Translations under genes and position numbers: made by a program
In this document: piece by piece, positions 52,624 through 61,140 of the stretch
How the letters are laid out: every line of letters starts with the position of its first letter
How positions within the stretch are numbered: the stretch's first letter is position 1
The notes under the pieces: model-generated
The model's input: only the letters and a program-made list of their open reading frames with translations
Told to the model about the DNA's origin: nothing
Databases searched by the model: none
NCBI GenBank assembly: GCA_020831825.1
Contig: JAFIFW010000001.1
Span: 32,669-96,668 of the forward strand
Length of the DNA stretch: 64,000 bases
Direction: 5' to 3'
DNA from: Methylophaga sp.
GTDB lineage: Bacteria > Pseudomonadota > Gammaproteobacteria > Nitrosococcales > Methylophagaceae

Positions 52624-54708
52624 GTGGTAAGAGCAGAAGGTATTTTGAGGCTTTTGATAGTTGATGATTCGTTGAGCGAAGCTGATAGCGTTATCAATGC
52701 ACTGAGAATCGCCGGGCATGCTGTTCGGGCGTCTCGAGTGGAAACACTTGAGGAGGTTGAAAGTGCTGTCAACAAGCAGTCCTGGGATATACTTATTTGC
52801 CGCGACCAGCTTGTCGGAGTTACACCCAGAGAAATTACCAGTCTTTTGATTCGACTTGGCCGTGATTTACCTTGCATCGTGCTGATGAACAAAAAGTCGG
52901 TTGAAGCCGATCTATTCGATTGTGGTGCTCACGATTTGGTGTTTGTTGGCGATGTCCCGCGCTTGCAATTTGCTGTGAACCGCGAGCTCGACAGTCTGTT
53001 CATGAGGCGGTTGTGTCGCCGCAATGAGCGAGCGCTTCGCGAGAGTGAGAAGCGTTCACGTGCCTTGCTGGAAAGTTCTCGTGATGCCGTTGCATACATG
53101 CATGAAGGCATGCATATCTATGTGAATCGTGCTTACCTCAAACTGTTCGGCTATGAAGAGGCTGAGGATATTGATGGTTTGCCGATGCTGGACCTGGTCA
53201 TTCTCGATGATCATGCCAGGTTCAAGTCAGTATTTCGTCAGTTCTCAGAGCAACCGGATAGTAAGCCGGAGCTTGTCAATGTGCAGTGTCTCAAATCGGA
53301 TGGTTCAATTTTTGCGGCAGAAATCGAGTTCAGTCATGCCCGGGTAGAGGGCGAGGACTGTACGCAGGTTGTGGTGCGTGATTCCAGCTCAACTGATTTG
53401 ATGGAACGTCAGGCAGAAATGTTGAGCGAGCATGATCTTTTGACTGGCTTTTACAGTCGTTCGGGTTTCATGAATGTATTCGAAAAACTGGTGTTCGAGA
53501 TCGCTGAAGGCAACAAGGAAGCTGTTCTGCTGTATATGGTGCTTGATGACTTTCAGTCGATCAAGGAGCAGGTCGGACTCGCCACTAGTGACGTTATCCT
53601 CAAAAGCGTTGCGGAACTTCTCAAGAAGGTACAAAAGGAAGATGAACTCATTGGCCGTTATAGTGATCAGGTGTTCACGATTGTTATGCCCATCAGTGAT
53701 GCAAAGCTGATCGACAGCCGGGCAGAAATTTACCGAAAAACCGTTGCCGATTTTATGTTCCTCAACGAAGGCAAAAAAATTGACGTCAAGTGCAGTATTG
53801 GTTTGAGCAGAGTGTCGGAAAATACGCCAACAGCACAAGTCGTGCTTGAAAATGCAGATCGTGCCTGCATGCATGCTCTGAAAGCTGGGGGTGATCAGTG
53901 TATTTACTACGAAAACACAATTACGCAGCAGGCACAAATTTCAGTAGACAATCAATGGGCTGACCGTCTCCGTGAAGCATTGGAAAATGATGGCTTTGTG
54001 CTGCATTATCAGCCGATTGTCAGCCTGCATGGACAGACGCAGGAGTTTTATGAAGTTTTGCTTCGCCTTAAAGGTGGAGAAGACAGTCTGGTCTATCCGG
54101 GCAAATTTATACATGATCCCAACGTTCAGCCTATGATGGCGGAGATCGACAAGTGGGTTATTAGAAACGCTCTGAACGTGTTGGCTGACCACAGACATTC
54201 ACATCCTCGCACTCGTTTTTTCATTAAACTGACCGAGCAATCAATGCATGAGAAGGATTTTGTCGCCTGGCTGGCCACTTCGTTTAAAGCGAATAATCTG
54301 GATGGTAACAGCCTGATATTTGAAATCAGTGAAACAGCTGCTTTGGCGGATCTCGATCAGTCAAAAGCGACTATCCAAAAGCTACAAGAAATTGGTTGTG
54401 AGTTTGGTCTGGAGCATTTTGGTTCGGGCAATGACTTTTCGCATAGCCTGAATGTGTTGAATGTGGATTATCTGAAAATCAATGGCACTTTTGTGCAGCA
54501 TATGGCGACTGATTCTGAAAATCAGGCCGCCGTGAAAGCCATTATTGATATGACCCGGCAAGCAGGTAAGAAGTGTATTGCCGAGTTTGTATCGGATGCC
54601 AGCAGTCTGGCGATCTTGTGGCAGTTAGGCGTGGACTATGCCCAAGGCTACTACATTCATGAACCTTCAGCTGAGCTCAGCTATAATTTTGATTATGATG
54701 AAACATAA
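52624..54708 (+). CDS. FimX-like degenerate REC-PAS-GGDEF-EAL c-di-GMP receptor
   Basis: 694 residues, matching P. aeruginosa FimX (691) in length and order. A REC-like domain (LLIVDDSLSEAD) has Arg60 where the phosphorylated Asp should be. A PAS domain spans about 140-260. The GGDEF domain has YSDQV (346-350) in place of GGDEF. In the EAL domain EAL is EVL (477-479, EVLLRL) and DDFG is EHFG (597-600). Catalysis is unlikely; the EAL domain should bind c-di-GMP. FimX controls type IV pilus assembly and twitching. The start is GTG 52624, 1 bp after plsC. Confidence 0.88.
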   Translation: MVRAEGILRLLIVDDSLSEADSVINALRIAGHAVRASRVETLEEVESAVNKQSWDILICRDQLVGVTPREITSLLIRLGRDLPCIVLMNKKSVEADLFDCGAHDLVFVGDVPRLQFAVNRELDSLFMRRLCRRNERALRESEKRSRALLESSRDAVAYMHEGMHIYVNRAYLKLFGYEEAEDIDGLPMLDLVILDDHARFKSVFRQFSEQPDSKPELVNVQCLKSDGSIFAAEIEFSHARVEGEDCTQVVVRDSSSTDLMERQAEMLSEHDLLTGFYSRSGFMNVFEKLVFEIAEGNKEAVLLYMVLDDFQSIKEQVGLATSDVILKSVAELLKKVQKEDELIGRYSDQVFTIVMPISDAKLIDSRAEIYRKTVADFMFLNEGKKIDVKCSIGLSRVSENTPTAQVVLENADRACMHALKAGGDQCIYYENTITQQAQISVDNQWADRLREALENDGFVLHYQPIVSLHGQTQEFYEVLLRLKGGEDSLVYPGKFIHDPNVQPMMAEIDKWVIRNALNVLADHRHSHPRTRFFIKLTEQSMHEKDFVAWLATSFKANNLDGNSLIFEISETAALADLDQSKATIQKLQEIGCEFGLEHFGSGNDFSHSLNVLNVDYLKINGTFVQHMATDSENQAAVKAIIDMTRQAGKKCIAEFVSDASSLAILWQLGVDYAQGYYIHEPSAELSYNFDYDET

Positions 54709-54747
54709 AAACGGCCCAATCTGAGAAGCTCACATTGGGCCGTTTTT
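54708..54747. terminator. Bidirectional terminator between the fimX-like gene and htpX
   Basis: AAAACGGCCCAAT at 54708-54720 pairs with ATTGGGCCGTTTT at 54734-54746; A-rich before and T-rich after, serving the two convergent genes. Confidence 0.92.
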
Positions 54748-54757
54748 GGTTGAAGAT

Positions 54758-55636
54758 TCAGCGGAAGTTACGTAGCGCATTGATACGGTCTTCAATCTTC
54801 GGATGCGTCATCAGCAATGCACTCAAACCACCGCGACCGCCTGAAATGCCAAAAGCATGCAGCTGATCAGGCAATGGCTCGTTGGCGGTTCCAGCAAGCC
54901 TCTGTAAGGCAGCAATCATCTTGTTTGGCCCGACCAGTCGTGCAGCCCCCGCGTCAGCACGATATTCACGTTGACGGCTGAACCACATCACTATGATGCT
55001 GGCAAGAATTCCCAAAACAAGTTCAGCAATGATCGAAGTGATCCAGAAGGCCGGTCCATGACCGCGTTCCGTTTTAAATACCATCCGGTCCACCAAGTGG
55101 CCGATAACTCGTGACAGGAAAATCACAAAGGTATTCACAACCCCCTGAATCAGCGCCATTGTCACCATATCACCGTTGGCAACATGGCTCACTTCGTGTG
55201 CCAAAACCGCCTCAACTTCATCGCGGGTCATGGTTTGCATCAGACCAGTACTGACGGCGACCAGAGCGTCATTACGCTTCATACCTGTGGCGAAGGCGTT
55301 GGGGTCAGGCGCATTGTATATAGCCACTTCAGGCATGCCGATACCGGCTTGCTGAGCTTGTCTGCGAACGGTTTCAACCAACCAGCGCTCGGTTTCGTTA
55401 CGAGGTGTTTCGATGACTTGAGCACCTGTCAAGCGTTTAGCAGTCCATTTGGAAATAGCCAGTGAAATAAACGAACCTGTAAAGCCAATCACTGCTGCAA
55501 AAACCAGTAGTGAGTTCAGGTTGAGATTGGTGCCGGTTTCGTCCAGCAGGCTCTCGATCCCCAGCAAACGCATGGTGATACTCAAGACCACCAGGATGGC
55601 GATGTTGGTCGCCAGGAATAGCATGATTCGTTGCAT
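54758..55636 (-). CDS. htpX: Membrane zinc metalloprotease HtpX
   Basis: Degrades damaged membrane proteins in the envelope stress response. The 292 residues have two N-terminal membrane helices ([23 protein letters not shown] and the [20 protein letters not shown] pair), the zinc motif HEVSH at about 141-145, two more hydrophobic segments, and the [12 protein letters not shown] third-ligand region. It ends the minus-strand run that begins with mtdA; 43 bp separate it from the ATP-grasp gene. It is not otherwise linked to C1 metabolism. Confidence 0.96.
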   Translation of the reverse strand: MQRIMLFLATNIAILVVLSITMRLLGIESLLDETGTNLNLNSLLVFAAVIGFTGSFISLAISKWTAKRLTGAQVIETPRNETERWLVETVRRQAQQAGIGMPEVAIYNAPDPNAFATGMKRNDALVAVSTGLMQTMTRDEVEAVLAHEVSHVANGDMVTMALIQGVVNTFVIFLSRVIGHLVDRMVFKTERGHGPAFWITSIIAELVLGILASIIVMWFSRQREYRADAGAARLVGPNKMIAALQRLAGTANEPLPDQLHAFGISGGRGGLSALLMTHPKIEDRINALRNFR

Positions 55637-55678
55637 AAACAGTTTCCTCTGAATTAAATCGTCGACAAATATGGGTAA

Positions 55679-56803
55679 TCAGGTCAGGTTTTTCAAGCGC
55701 AAGACAATTTTTTCGCGGAAAAACTGACATTGTTGATCCAGTCTTTTAAGGCGCTCGTTTGTGTCTGGTGCTTCAATGCACAGACTGCAGAGAGGATCTC
55801 CCTCTGCATGGATGGTGCCTGGTGCAGGAAGATCACAAAAGTCTGTGGGCCATTCGATGTTGTCCGGTATTGTCAGCAGTTGCTCAGCAAAAAAATGATA
55901 CAGCAAACGATATGACATTTTGATGTCTGGTAAATTCTGTGGTGGTGCTATCTGCCAATGCAGCCAGTCCAAGGTTTCTGGCAACAGCTGGCAGGAGGCG
56001 CTGGGTCTTGGGTTCAATTCAAGTAACAGCAGTTGCCCAGAGTCGCTGACCATGAAATCCAGACTGTTCAGACCGCGTAAGTTCAGTCTTTGCTGAATTT
56101 GCATAATGGCATCCGTAATCGCCTGCTGCTGGTCTGTGGCTAACTCGGGGTGATTATACAGCGTTTGCAGTCGGAAATCGCCGTTAGCCTCAGCAACGCA
56201 AATTTGCCGATTGAACATCAACAGCCTTGGTTGATGTTGTGCGTCGATGACAAACAGAGATGAATAACTATTGCCATGAATGTGGCGTTGTAAATAGTGT
56301 GAGTTGTTGCTGATGCATTGTTCGGTGCTTATGTGTGAACCACCCCAAGCAGCCGCATCTTTCAATAGCCACTGTCCTGTGTTTGGTGACTGGTAAGTGA
56401 CTTCAGGGTGGGGCAACTGCAGCGAGTCCAACAGTGCAAACCAGGGCATCGGCTGACAGACCTGGCTACATGCTTCTGCTGTGTTTGCTGTCGAATAAAT
56501 GTATTCAGGTAAATCTGTCAGAGCGGGGTATAGATACTCAATTCCGGTGCCAATGATCAGATAGGCAGTTTCACCCTCTGCGAGCAGCTCGATGGTCTCA
56601 CGGAGTTGTTGTGGGCTGACAGTTGTAATCGCCTTTAGCCTGATAAATCGTTCGCAGTGTTGAACGCTGTCGCTATCAGCAAAACAGTCTGCTGCCCTGA
56701 CACGGTAGCCGTGACGGGCAGCAGACTGAATCAGAAATCGAGCACTCTGGGCAATGATAATCAGCAGTGTCGATACTGCTGGACGCTCAGACTGCTGTAG
56801 CAT
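55679..56803 (-). CDS. ATP-grasp protein of the H4MPT cluster
   Basis: 374 residues. An N-terminal pre-ATP-grasp region is followed by QWLLKDAAAWGGSHIS (glycine loop) and, at about 255-275, GLNSLDFMVSDSGQLLLLELNPRPSAS, whose Glu and Asn are the metal ligands of ATP-grasp ligases. The protein matches in type the ATP-grasp ORF found among tetrahydromethanopterin genes of methylotrophs (ORF17 in Methylobacterium), believed to join an amino acid in cofactor synthesis. The true substrate is unknown. The ATG at 56803 is 4 bp after the mtdB stop; a 69-bp upstream extension overlaps mtdB and is less likely. Confidence 0.82.
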   Translation of the reverse strand: MLQQSERPAVSTLLIIIAQSARFLIQSAARHGYRVRAADCFADSDSVQHCERFIRLKAITTVSPQQLRETIELLAEGETAYLIIGTGIEYLYPALTDLPEYIYSTANTAEACSQVCQPMPWFALLDSLQLPHPEVTYQSPNTGQWLLKDAAAWGGSHISTEQCISNNSHYLQRHIHGNSYSSLFVIDAQHQPRLLMFNRQICVAEANGDFRLQTLYNHPELATDQQQAITDAIMQIQQRLNLRGLNSLDFMVSDSGQLLLLELNPRPSASCQLLPETLDWLHWQIAPPQNLPDIKMSYRLLYHFFAEQLLTIPDNIEWPTDFCDLPAPGTIHAEGDPLCSLCIEAPDTNERLKRLDQQCQFFREKIVLRLKNLT

Positions 56804-56807
56804 GGGC

Positions 56808-57716
56808 TTAGACGAGTTTGCGGGCACCCTCAAAAGCATTCCGGAAATCAAGGAACACAGGCTCCTCGTCACTCTCCAGGGTTTCCTTCAGCAGTGCTTG
56901 CTGGAGTTTGTATTTGATGTTGCCAACCGCCAAGGCACCGATACCGACGGCTTTGGGTGATTGCGTGGCGAATTTCAGCGGCTCACCATCGTGCATCAGT
57001 TCGACACCTTCAATGCCCAGAGGGGCCACTGCATTGACGTCACCAGCAACTTTCAGTTGTGTTGCATCTGCAAGTACCGGTGCATTCAGTACCTGCACGC
57101 CAGCTTTGGCGGTACAGAAGACAACATCTGCCGTTGACAAAAGCCGTGCCTTGTCAGCATCTGATGCAGCGGTCGTTCCGCGCAGTTTGACGCCATAACG
57201 TTGTTCAGCTTCTTGGGCAAACTCAAGTGCATTATCGATAGAGAAATGGTCGACGATGGTAGTATCTGCACCTTGCTGGGCAGCAATCACTGCTGTTGCC
57301 AGACCAACTGGCCCCGTACCACCAAAAACGACTGCACGTTGACCATTGAAATCCTGGTTGAAATGTTTTTTCAGTTCACGCTCCACGCAGGCCACCAGTG
57401 CTGCGGCTGTGGTGAATGCGCCGCTTGGATCGGCAAATACTGAAATCTGAAATGGCGGTTCCATGGATTTTTTTGCAGCTTCAAGCATATCCATGGCGAC
57501 ACCAATGTCACGTCCACCGATGAACATCCCCGTTTTTTTCACCCCGGCCGGTCCTCTGGAAAATACCGCATCCTGAGTTAAACCTGGCACTTCATTCAGC
57601 TCAACATTGTTGTAAGGCATGATAATGTCATAGCCAGCATCCAATGCCATGTTTATATCAAATGGACTGTTGTACTTCATTGGATTGAGCATGTGGATGA
57701 TGGAGCGTTTTGCCAT
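56808..57716 (-). CDS. mtdB: Methylene-tetrahydromethanopterin dehydrogenase, MtdB-like
   Basis: Oxidises methylene-H4MPT to methenyl-H4MPT with NAD(P), part of formaldehyde oxidation. The 302 residues start MAKRSIIHMLNPMKYNSPFDINMALDAG, very like Methylobacterium MtdB. The dinucleotide loop is VVFGGTGPVGLATA (about 129-142), and DVNAVAPLGIEGVE and AVGIGALAVGNIKYK follow as in the MtdA/MtdB family. It lies 41 bp after the beta-RFAP synthase gene in one operon-like run. NAD versus NADP use cannot be read from sequence. Confidence 0.93.
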   Translation of the reverse strand: MAKRSIIHMLNPMKYNSPFDINMALDAGYDIIMPYNNVELNEVPGLTQDAVFSRGPAGVKKTGMFIGGRDIGVAMDMLEAAKKSMEPPFQISVFADPSGAFTTAAALVACVERELKKHFNQDFNGQRAVVFGGTGPVGLATAVIAAQQGADTTIVDHFSIDNALEFAQEAEQRYGVKLRGTTAASDADKARLLSTADVVFCTAKAGVQVLNAPVLADATQLKVAGDVNAVAPLGIEGVELMHDGEPLKFATQSPKAVGIGALAVGNIKYKLQQALLKETLESDEEPVFLDFRNAFEGARKLV

Positions 57717-57757
57717 GAGAAAGTCCCTCTATTTTTAAGGTTTGCTGATTATAAGTT

Positions 57758-58792
57758 TTATTGCATCGTTGTTGTCACTGCACCAGAAGTATCACATTGT
57801 GCAGCCACAAACGACAAGTGATTGAATTCATCTGCTCGCGTTGCCGAGTACTCTGCTAATTGTCTTATCAGTGCGTGAGCTGATTTTGGATTGGCAGTGA
57901 ATATACAGCCAGTTGGTCCCCATGAGCTTTGTGCCAGTCCTTTGAATCCCAGTGAGCGAGCATAATCAACAAGCTCTGCCACTTGAGCACTGGCATATTG
58001 CCCTCCTTGAACCGGGGCAAAGTGACTGCCGATCAGCCGTTGAATTTCGGTGACAGCTTCCGAGAAACTGTCCAGATTATTGCTGAGCAGGGCAGGTGCA
58101 AGCTGCATCAGTGTTCTGTGACAAATCGTTTCGGCAGCATGGCGCGGGAATGCGGGTAAATCACGGAATGCAGAGCGTTCGACTGCTCCGTGAACACCTT
58201 GCTGACTCTTGTCAAAAATCAGTACCACAGTCCAGTCTGAAGGGAAGGGCAGTCGCATCAGCGTCAGTGGCATTGATGTCGAACGGGAATCGATACCTGC
58301 ATCAATGACAAAACCACCTTGTTCGAAGCTGGTAATACCGATGCCGGAACGTTTACCTCGACCAAGCGCTTGGGCAATTTCTTCAGCGTTGGCATCAATT
58401 CCATACAACTGGCACAGTGCATGACCCAGGCTCAGTGCTAACTGAGTGCCGGAACCCAATCCGGCATGTTCGGGGATTAACTGATGAATGCTGATGCTGA
58501 GTGTTTGATCGATGGCTTCAATGTGGCGGCCAATGCTGGCGAAAAAGTCTGACTGTATCTGCAGTAATCTTGGATATTGTGGATCTGATACAGTTAGACC
58601 ACTGATTTTCGATTGTGCGCTTCGACTGACTTGCAGATCTGTGTAATGGCTGTCGATAGCCATTCCAATGCTGCCAAATTTTCTACCAAGACCGCCATTG
58701 AGATCGAGAAACCCCAGGTGTAAACGCGCTGGGGTTCTGACTCTGACCAAAACGGGCGTGGTTTTCTGGCAGGCAGTTTCAGGGCTGTTCAC
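57758..58792 (-). CDS. Beta-ribofuranosylaminobenzene 5'-phosphate synthase
   Basis: Condenses 4-hydroxybenzoate or 4-aminobenzoate with phosphoribosyl diphosphate, the committed step to tetrahydromethanopterin. The 344 residues have a GHMP-kinase-type fold: TPARLHLGFLDLNGGLGRKFGS at about 20-41 and the glycine loop PEHAGLGSGTQLAL. The late SWGPTGCIFTAN motif is characteristic. It sits between mtdA and mtdB, 6 bp after mtdA, which fixes the pathway assignment. Confidence 0.92.
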   Translation of the reverse strand: MNSPETACQKTTPVLVRVRTPARLHLGFLDLNGGLGRKFGSIGMAIDSHYTDLQVSRSAQSKISGLTVSDPQYPRLLQIQSDFFASIGRHIEAIDQTLSISIHQLIPEHAGLGSGTQLALSLGHALCQLYGIDANAEEIAQALGRGKRSGIGITSFEQGGFVIDAGIDSRSTSMPLTLMRLPFPSDWTVVLIFDKSQQGVHGAVERSAFRDLPAFPRHAAETICHRTLMQLAPALLSNNLDSFSEAVTEIQRLIGSHFAPVQGGQYASAQVAELVDYARSLGFKGLAQSSWGPTGCIFTANPKSAHALIRQLAEYSATRADEFNHLSFVAAQCDTSGAVTTTMQ

Positions 58793-58798
58793 GGAAAA

Positions 58799-59662
58799 TT
58801 ATGCGTTATCGATTTTGCATGCAATGTCATAGATTGTGGTTTCGTCCAGGAACAGGTCATTGGAATCAAACAGCGACGCAATTGCACCACGATGGACTTT
58901 CATTTTGAAATTGCCGATGGCAATCGCACCATAGAAGCGGACACCATCGCGCTGTTCACCATTGTCCATCACTTCTATGCCCTCTACGCCCAGTGGAGGC
59001 ACCGCATTCACATCAGCAATCACTTCAAGTGTTTTGCTGCTCGCCCAGCTCGATTTAGGCACAATACAAACGCCTGCAGGTCCAGCTGCAATTGCAACGT
59101 GAGCATCCTTGAGTAAGGCCTGAACAGCTTCATCGCTACGAGTTTCACCCGGAACAACATCAACGTCATAAGCTTTTTTCATCTGGGCAACGGTGACTTT
59201 GCTGCGCTCCATGCTGCGGCAGGTGAGTGTGACTTTGGCAGCACCTTCTTTAATGAGATACAAGGCTGTTCTTTGACCTACGGGACCTGCGCCCATAATG
59301 ACGACGTTCTTTCCGGTAATGTCGTAGTTGGTCATCACCTTGCGAGCAATGGCGGCAGCGGTTGTATTGGAGCCATTAGGATCCAGCATCACCGAGACGC
59401 GTACCGGGCCAAAGAAGGCTTTTTTGACAGCCTGCCCTACCAGGTCGCTGGCAGGAACATTGGAGCCACCGATGAAAATTGCGCTATTTTTCAGGTTTTT
59501 GCCACCGCGAGTAAAAATCATGCCGTGGACATGGGCGGTGACATTATCGCGCGTTGCGCCACCATGGGCGATAACGTTGTCAACACCAGCATCGTAAGCA
59601 ACTGCTTGATCAAAGGTGCTTGCAACCAAATCGGTGTCAAGGTGAAGTAATAGTTTTTTCAT
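58799..59662 (-). CDS. mtdA: Methylene-tetrahydromethanopterin/folate dehydrogenase, MtdA-like
   Basis: 287 residues with the MtdA pattern: KLLLHLDTD at the N-terminus, RVSVMLDPNGSNTTAAA, the NADP loop VIMGAGPVGQRTA, VIADVNAVPPLGVEGIEV and FYGAIAIGNFKMKVHRGAIA. Related Methylobacterium MtdA uses NADP with both H4MPT and H4F substrates. I use MKKLLLHL at 59662; an upstream GTG/ATG extension of eight residues is less like the family. First gene of the minus-strand C1 run. Confidence 0.93.
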   Translation of the reverse strand: MKKLLLHLDTDLVASTFDQAVAYDAGVDNVIAHGGATRDNVTAHVHGMIFTRGGKNLKNSAIFIGGSNVPASDLVGQAVKKAFFGPVRVSVMLDPNGSNTTAAAIARKVMTNYDITGKNVVIMGAGPVGQRTALYLIKEGAAKVTLTCRSMERSKVTVAQMKKAYDVDVVPGETRSDEAVQALLKDAHVAIAAGPAGVCIVPKSSWASSKTLEVIADVNAVPPLGVEGIEVMDNGEQRDGVRFYGAIAIGNFKMKVHRGAIASLFDSNDLFLDETTIYDIACKIDNA

Positions 59663-59892
59663 TAAGTGTCTCCAGGCCTGCGCCACAGTGTCTGGGCGTA
59701 TATTTGTGTTCTAAACCTACAGATATTACCCCAAGTCAGCGTGATGATGAAAATTAAACTATGATCAGGCATTCACTAGAGACTTGCATCGACCCTGATT
59801 TGTCATGTAACACTATATAGAGATTCCCAGGAACTAATTATAAACGTCCGAGTCTGAACTAACACCTTCATAATAACTAAGGGAGAGCATGA

Positions 59893-60246
59893 ATGAAAAA
59901 ACTGAGTATCAGCCTGTTTGCCGCCGCAATTGTTTCGATTCCCAGTGTTGCAGCAGCCAACGATTTTTCTACTATGACACGAGTCATGTACGTCCAGGAC
60001 TGCGTAGAGGCAAATCCGCACATGAACTTGTATGAGTCAACAAACAAATGTTCTTGCGTGATTGATGAGATCGCCAAGGAGTATACTCAGCTTGAGTACG
60101 AAGATGCTGCAGCATCCTACAAATACCGCAATATGGTAGCTGATCGTGGTCGCACTGTGCGTCAGAACACGCGTGAAGCAGTCGGCAAATTTGAAAAGCT
60201 GCTGCTGACTTCTTATGAAACCTGCAAGATGAGACCTAACAACTAA
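59893..60246 (+). CDS. Small exported four-cysteine protein, uncharacterised
   Basis: 117 residues with a clear Sec signal peptide (MKKLSISLFAAAIVSIPSVAAA, cleavage near AA-ND), so the mature protein of about 95 residues is periplasmic. Mature cysteines are C37, C53, C55 and C111, including a KCSC motif; there is no CxxCH, so it is not a c-type cytochrome. The remainder is charged and helical. GGGAGAG precedes the ATG. It lies between the divergent mtdA operon and the convergent SoxYZ-like gene. I recall similar proteins in methylotroph genomes but know no function. Confidence 0.75.
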   Translation: MKKLSISLFAAAIVSIPSVAAANDFSTMTRVMYVQDCVEANPHMNLYESTNKCSCVIDEIAKEYTQLEYEDAAASYKYRNMVADRGRTVRQNTREAVGKFEKLLLTSYETCKMRPNN

Positions 60247-60279
60247 CAACGGTCTTCAATGATTCAAGTTTTACCAAAA

Positions 60280-60316
60280 GACACAAAAAAAGCCGCACTG
60301 CGGCTTTTTTTGTGTC
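60280..60316. terminator. Bidirectional terminator between the exported-protein and SoxYZ-like genes
   Basis: GACACAAAAAAAGCCGC pairs with GCGGCTTTTTTTGTGTC around ACT, a 17-bp perfect stem (60280-60296 with 60300-60316). A and T runs on both sides suit convergent transcripts. Confidence 0.93.
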
Positions 60317-60329
60317 TGTTAAAAGTCGA

Positions 60330-61127
60330 TTAAATTTGCTGTTCCGTGGTGAATATGTCTTGTTTGCTGTCTTCAGCAGTGGCTTTCAGTACGCCAGAAG
60401 TTTCGGGAGTAAAGACAAAGCGTACGCTTGGGTCTTCGCTGACAGAAATACCCGCCTCGAACTTGATTAAGGCTTCACCGTTAAAAGTGATATCTATCGT
60501 TCTGACAAAATGAGGTGGAATATAAGTACGTCTTTGTTGATCAAACTGTAAACCACTATAGTTTGGGTGACTGATAATCACCTGTGCCTGCAGCGGTTCA
60601 CCAATGGTGGGTTGGCGCATGCGCATTTGCATTTGCCCGAGTCTGGCCATGGCTGCTTCGGCGTCTTTCATTGCAGGTGCACTGCAACCTCCCGAGGCTC
60701 GAACATGCTCTGCGACCATATGCAGAGAACCATCGTTCATTTCTGCAATCGCACGAATGTGAGTATACCTATCGACTCGAACACGGGTAGCGATGTCCAC
60801 AGTACCCAGTGAGGGACTCAAGTGGAAATTTGCAGAGTAAGGCATAGGGTTGCGATCAATGATGATGTGGATGTTCTGTATATAGTAGTCTGCTGTTTGA
60901 GGCTGTTTGGAGCGTACAGAGATAGGCACAATTGCCGCATCTTCAGCGCGAAAAGGGGCTTCCAGCTCCAGCAAGTCTGTGGCGTTTTCTCTGATCGGAC
61001 GATCGCCAAAGTGTGTGACTTTGAGTGCCTGCCACTCAGGTGTGTCGCTGGTGTCAGCCTTGAGCGGTCCTGCAACCGTAACAAGCAAAAGACCCAGCAA
61101 GGGTATAAATCTCAAAATTTGTATCAT
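60330..61127 (-). CDS. Quinoprotein dehydrogenase-associated SoxYZ-like carrier
   Basis: 265 residues with an N-terminal signal segment (LLGLLLVTVAGPLKA). The first half is a SoxY-like domain whose single cysteine, C148, lies in SGGCSAP, the attachment motif of this family; the second half is SoxZ-like (HFVRTIDITFNGEALIKFEAGISVSEDPSVRFVF). Such fused carriers are encoded beside PQQ-dependent alcohol dehydrogenases. Their cargo and function have not, to my knowledge, been shown. The ATG at 61127 has GAGGAA upstream and is 13 bp after the metallohydrolase stop, so the two are an operon. Confidence 0.9.
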   Translation of the reverse strand: MIQILRFIPLLGLLLVTVAGPLKADTSDTPEWQALKVTHFGDRPIRENATDLLELEAPFRAEDAAIVPISVRSKQPQTADYYIQNIHIIIDRNPMPYSANFHLSPSLGTVDIATRVRVDRYTHIRAIAEMNDGSLHMVAEHVRASGGCSAPAMKDAEAAMARLGQMQMRMRQPTIGEPLQAQVIISHPNYSGLQFDQQRRTYIPPHFVRTIDITFNGEALIKFEAGISVSEDPSVRFVFTPETSGVLKATAEDSKQDIFTTEQQI

Positions 61128-61140
61128 GATGATTTCCTCA

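Noticed and set aside
59893..60246. Small c-type cytochrome
   Set aside because: The exported protein has CSC and two single cysteines but no CxxCH haem-binding motif.
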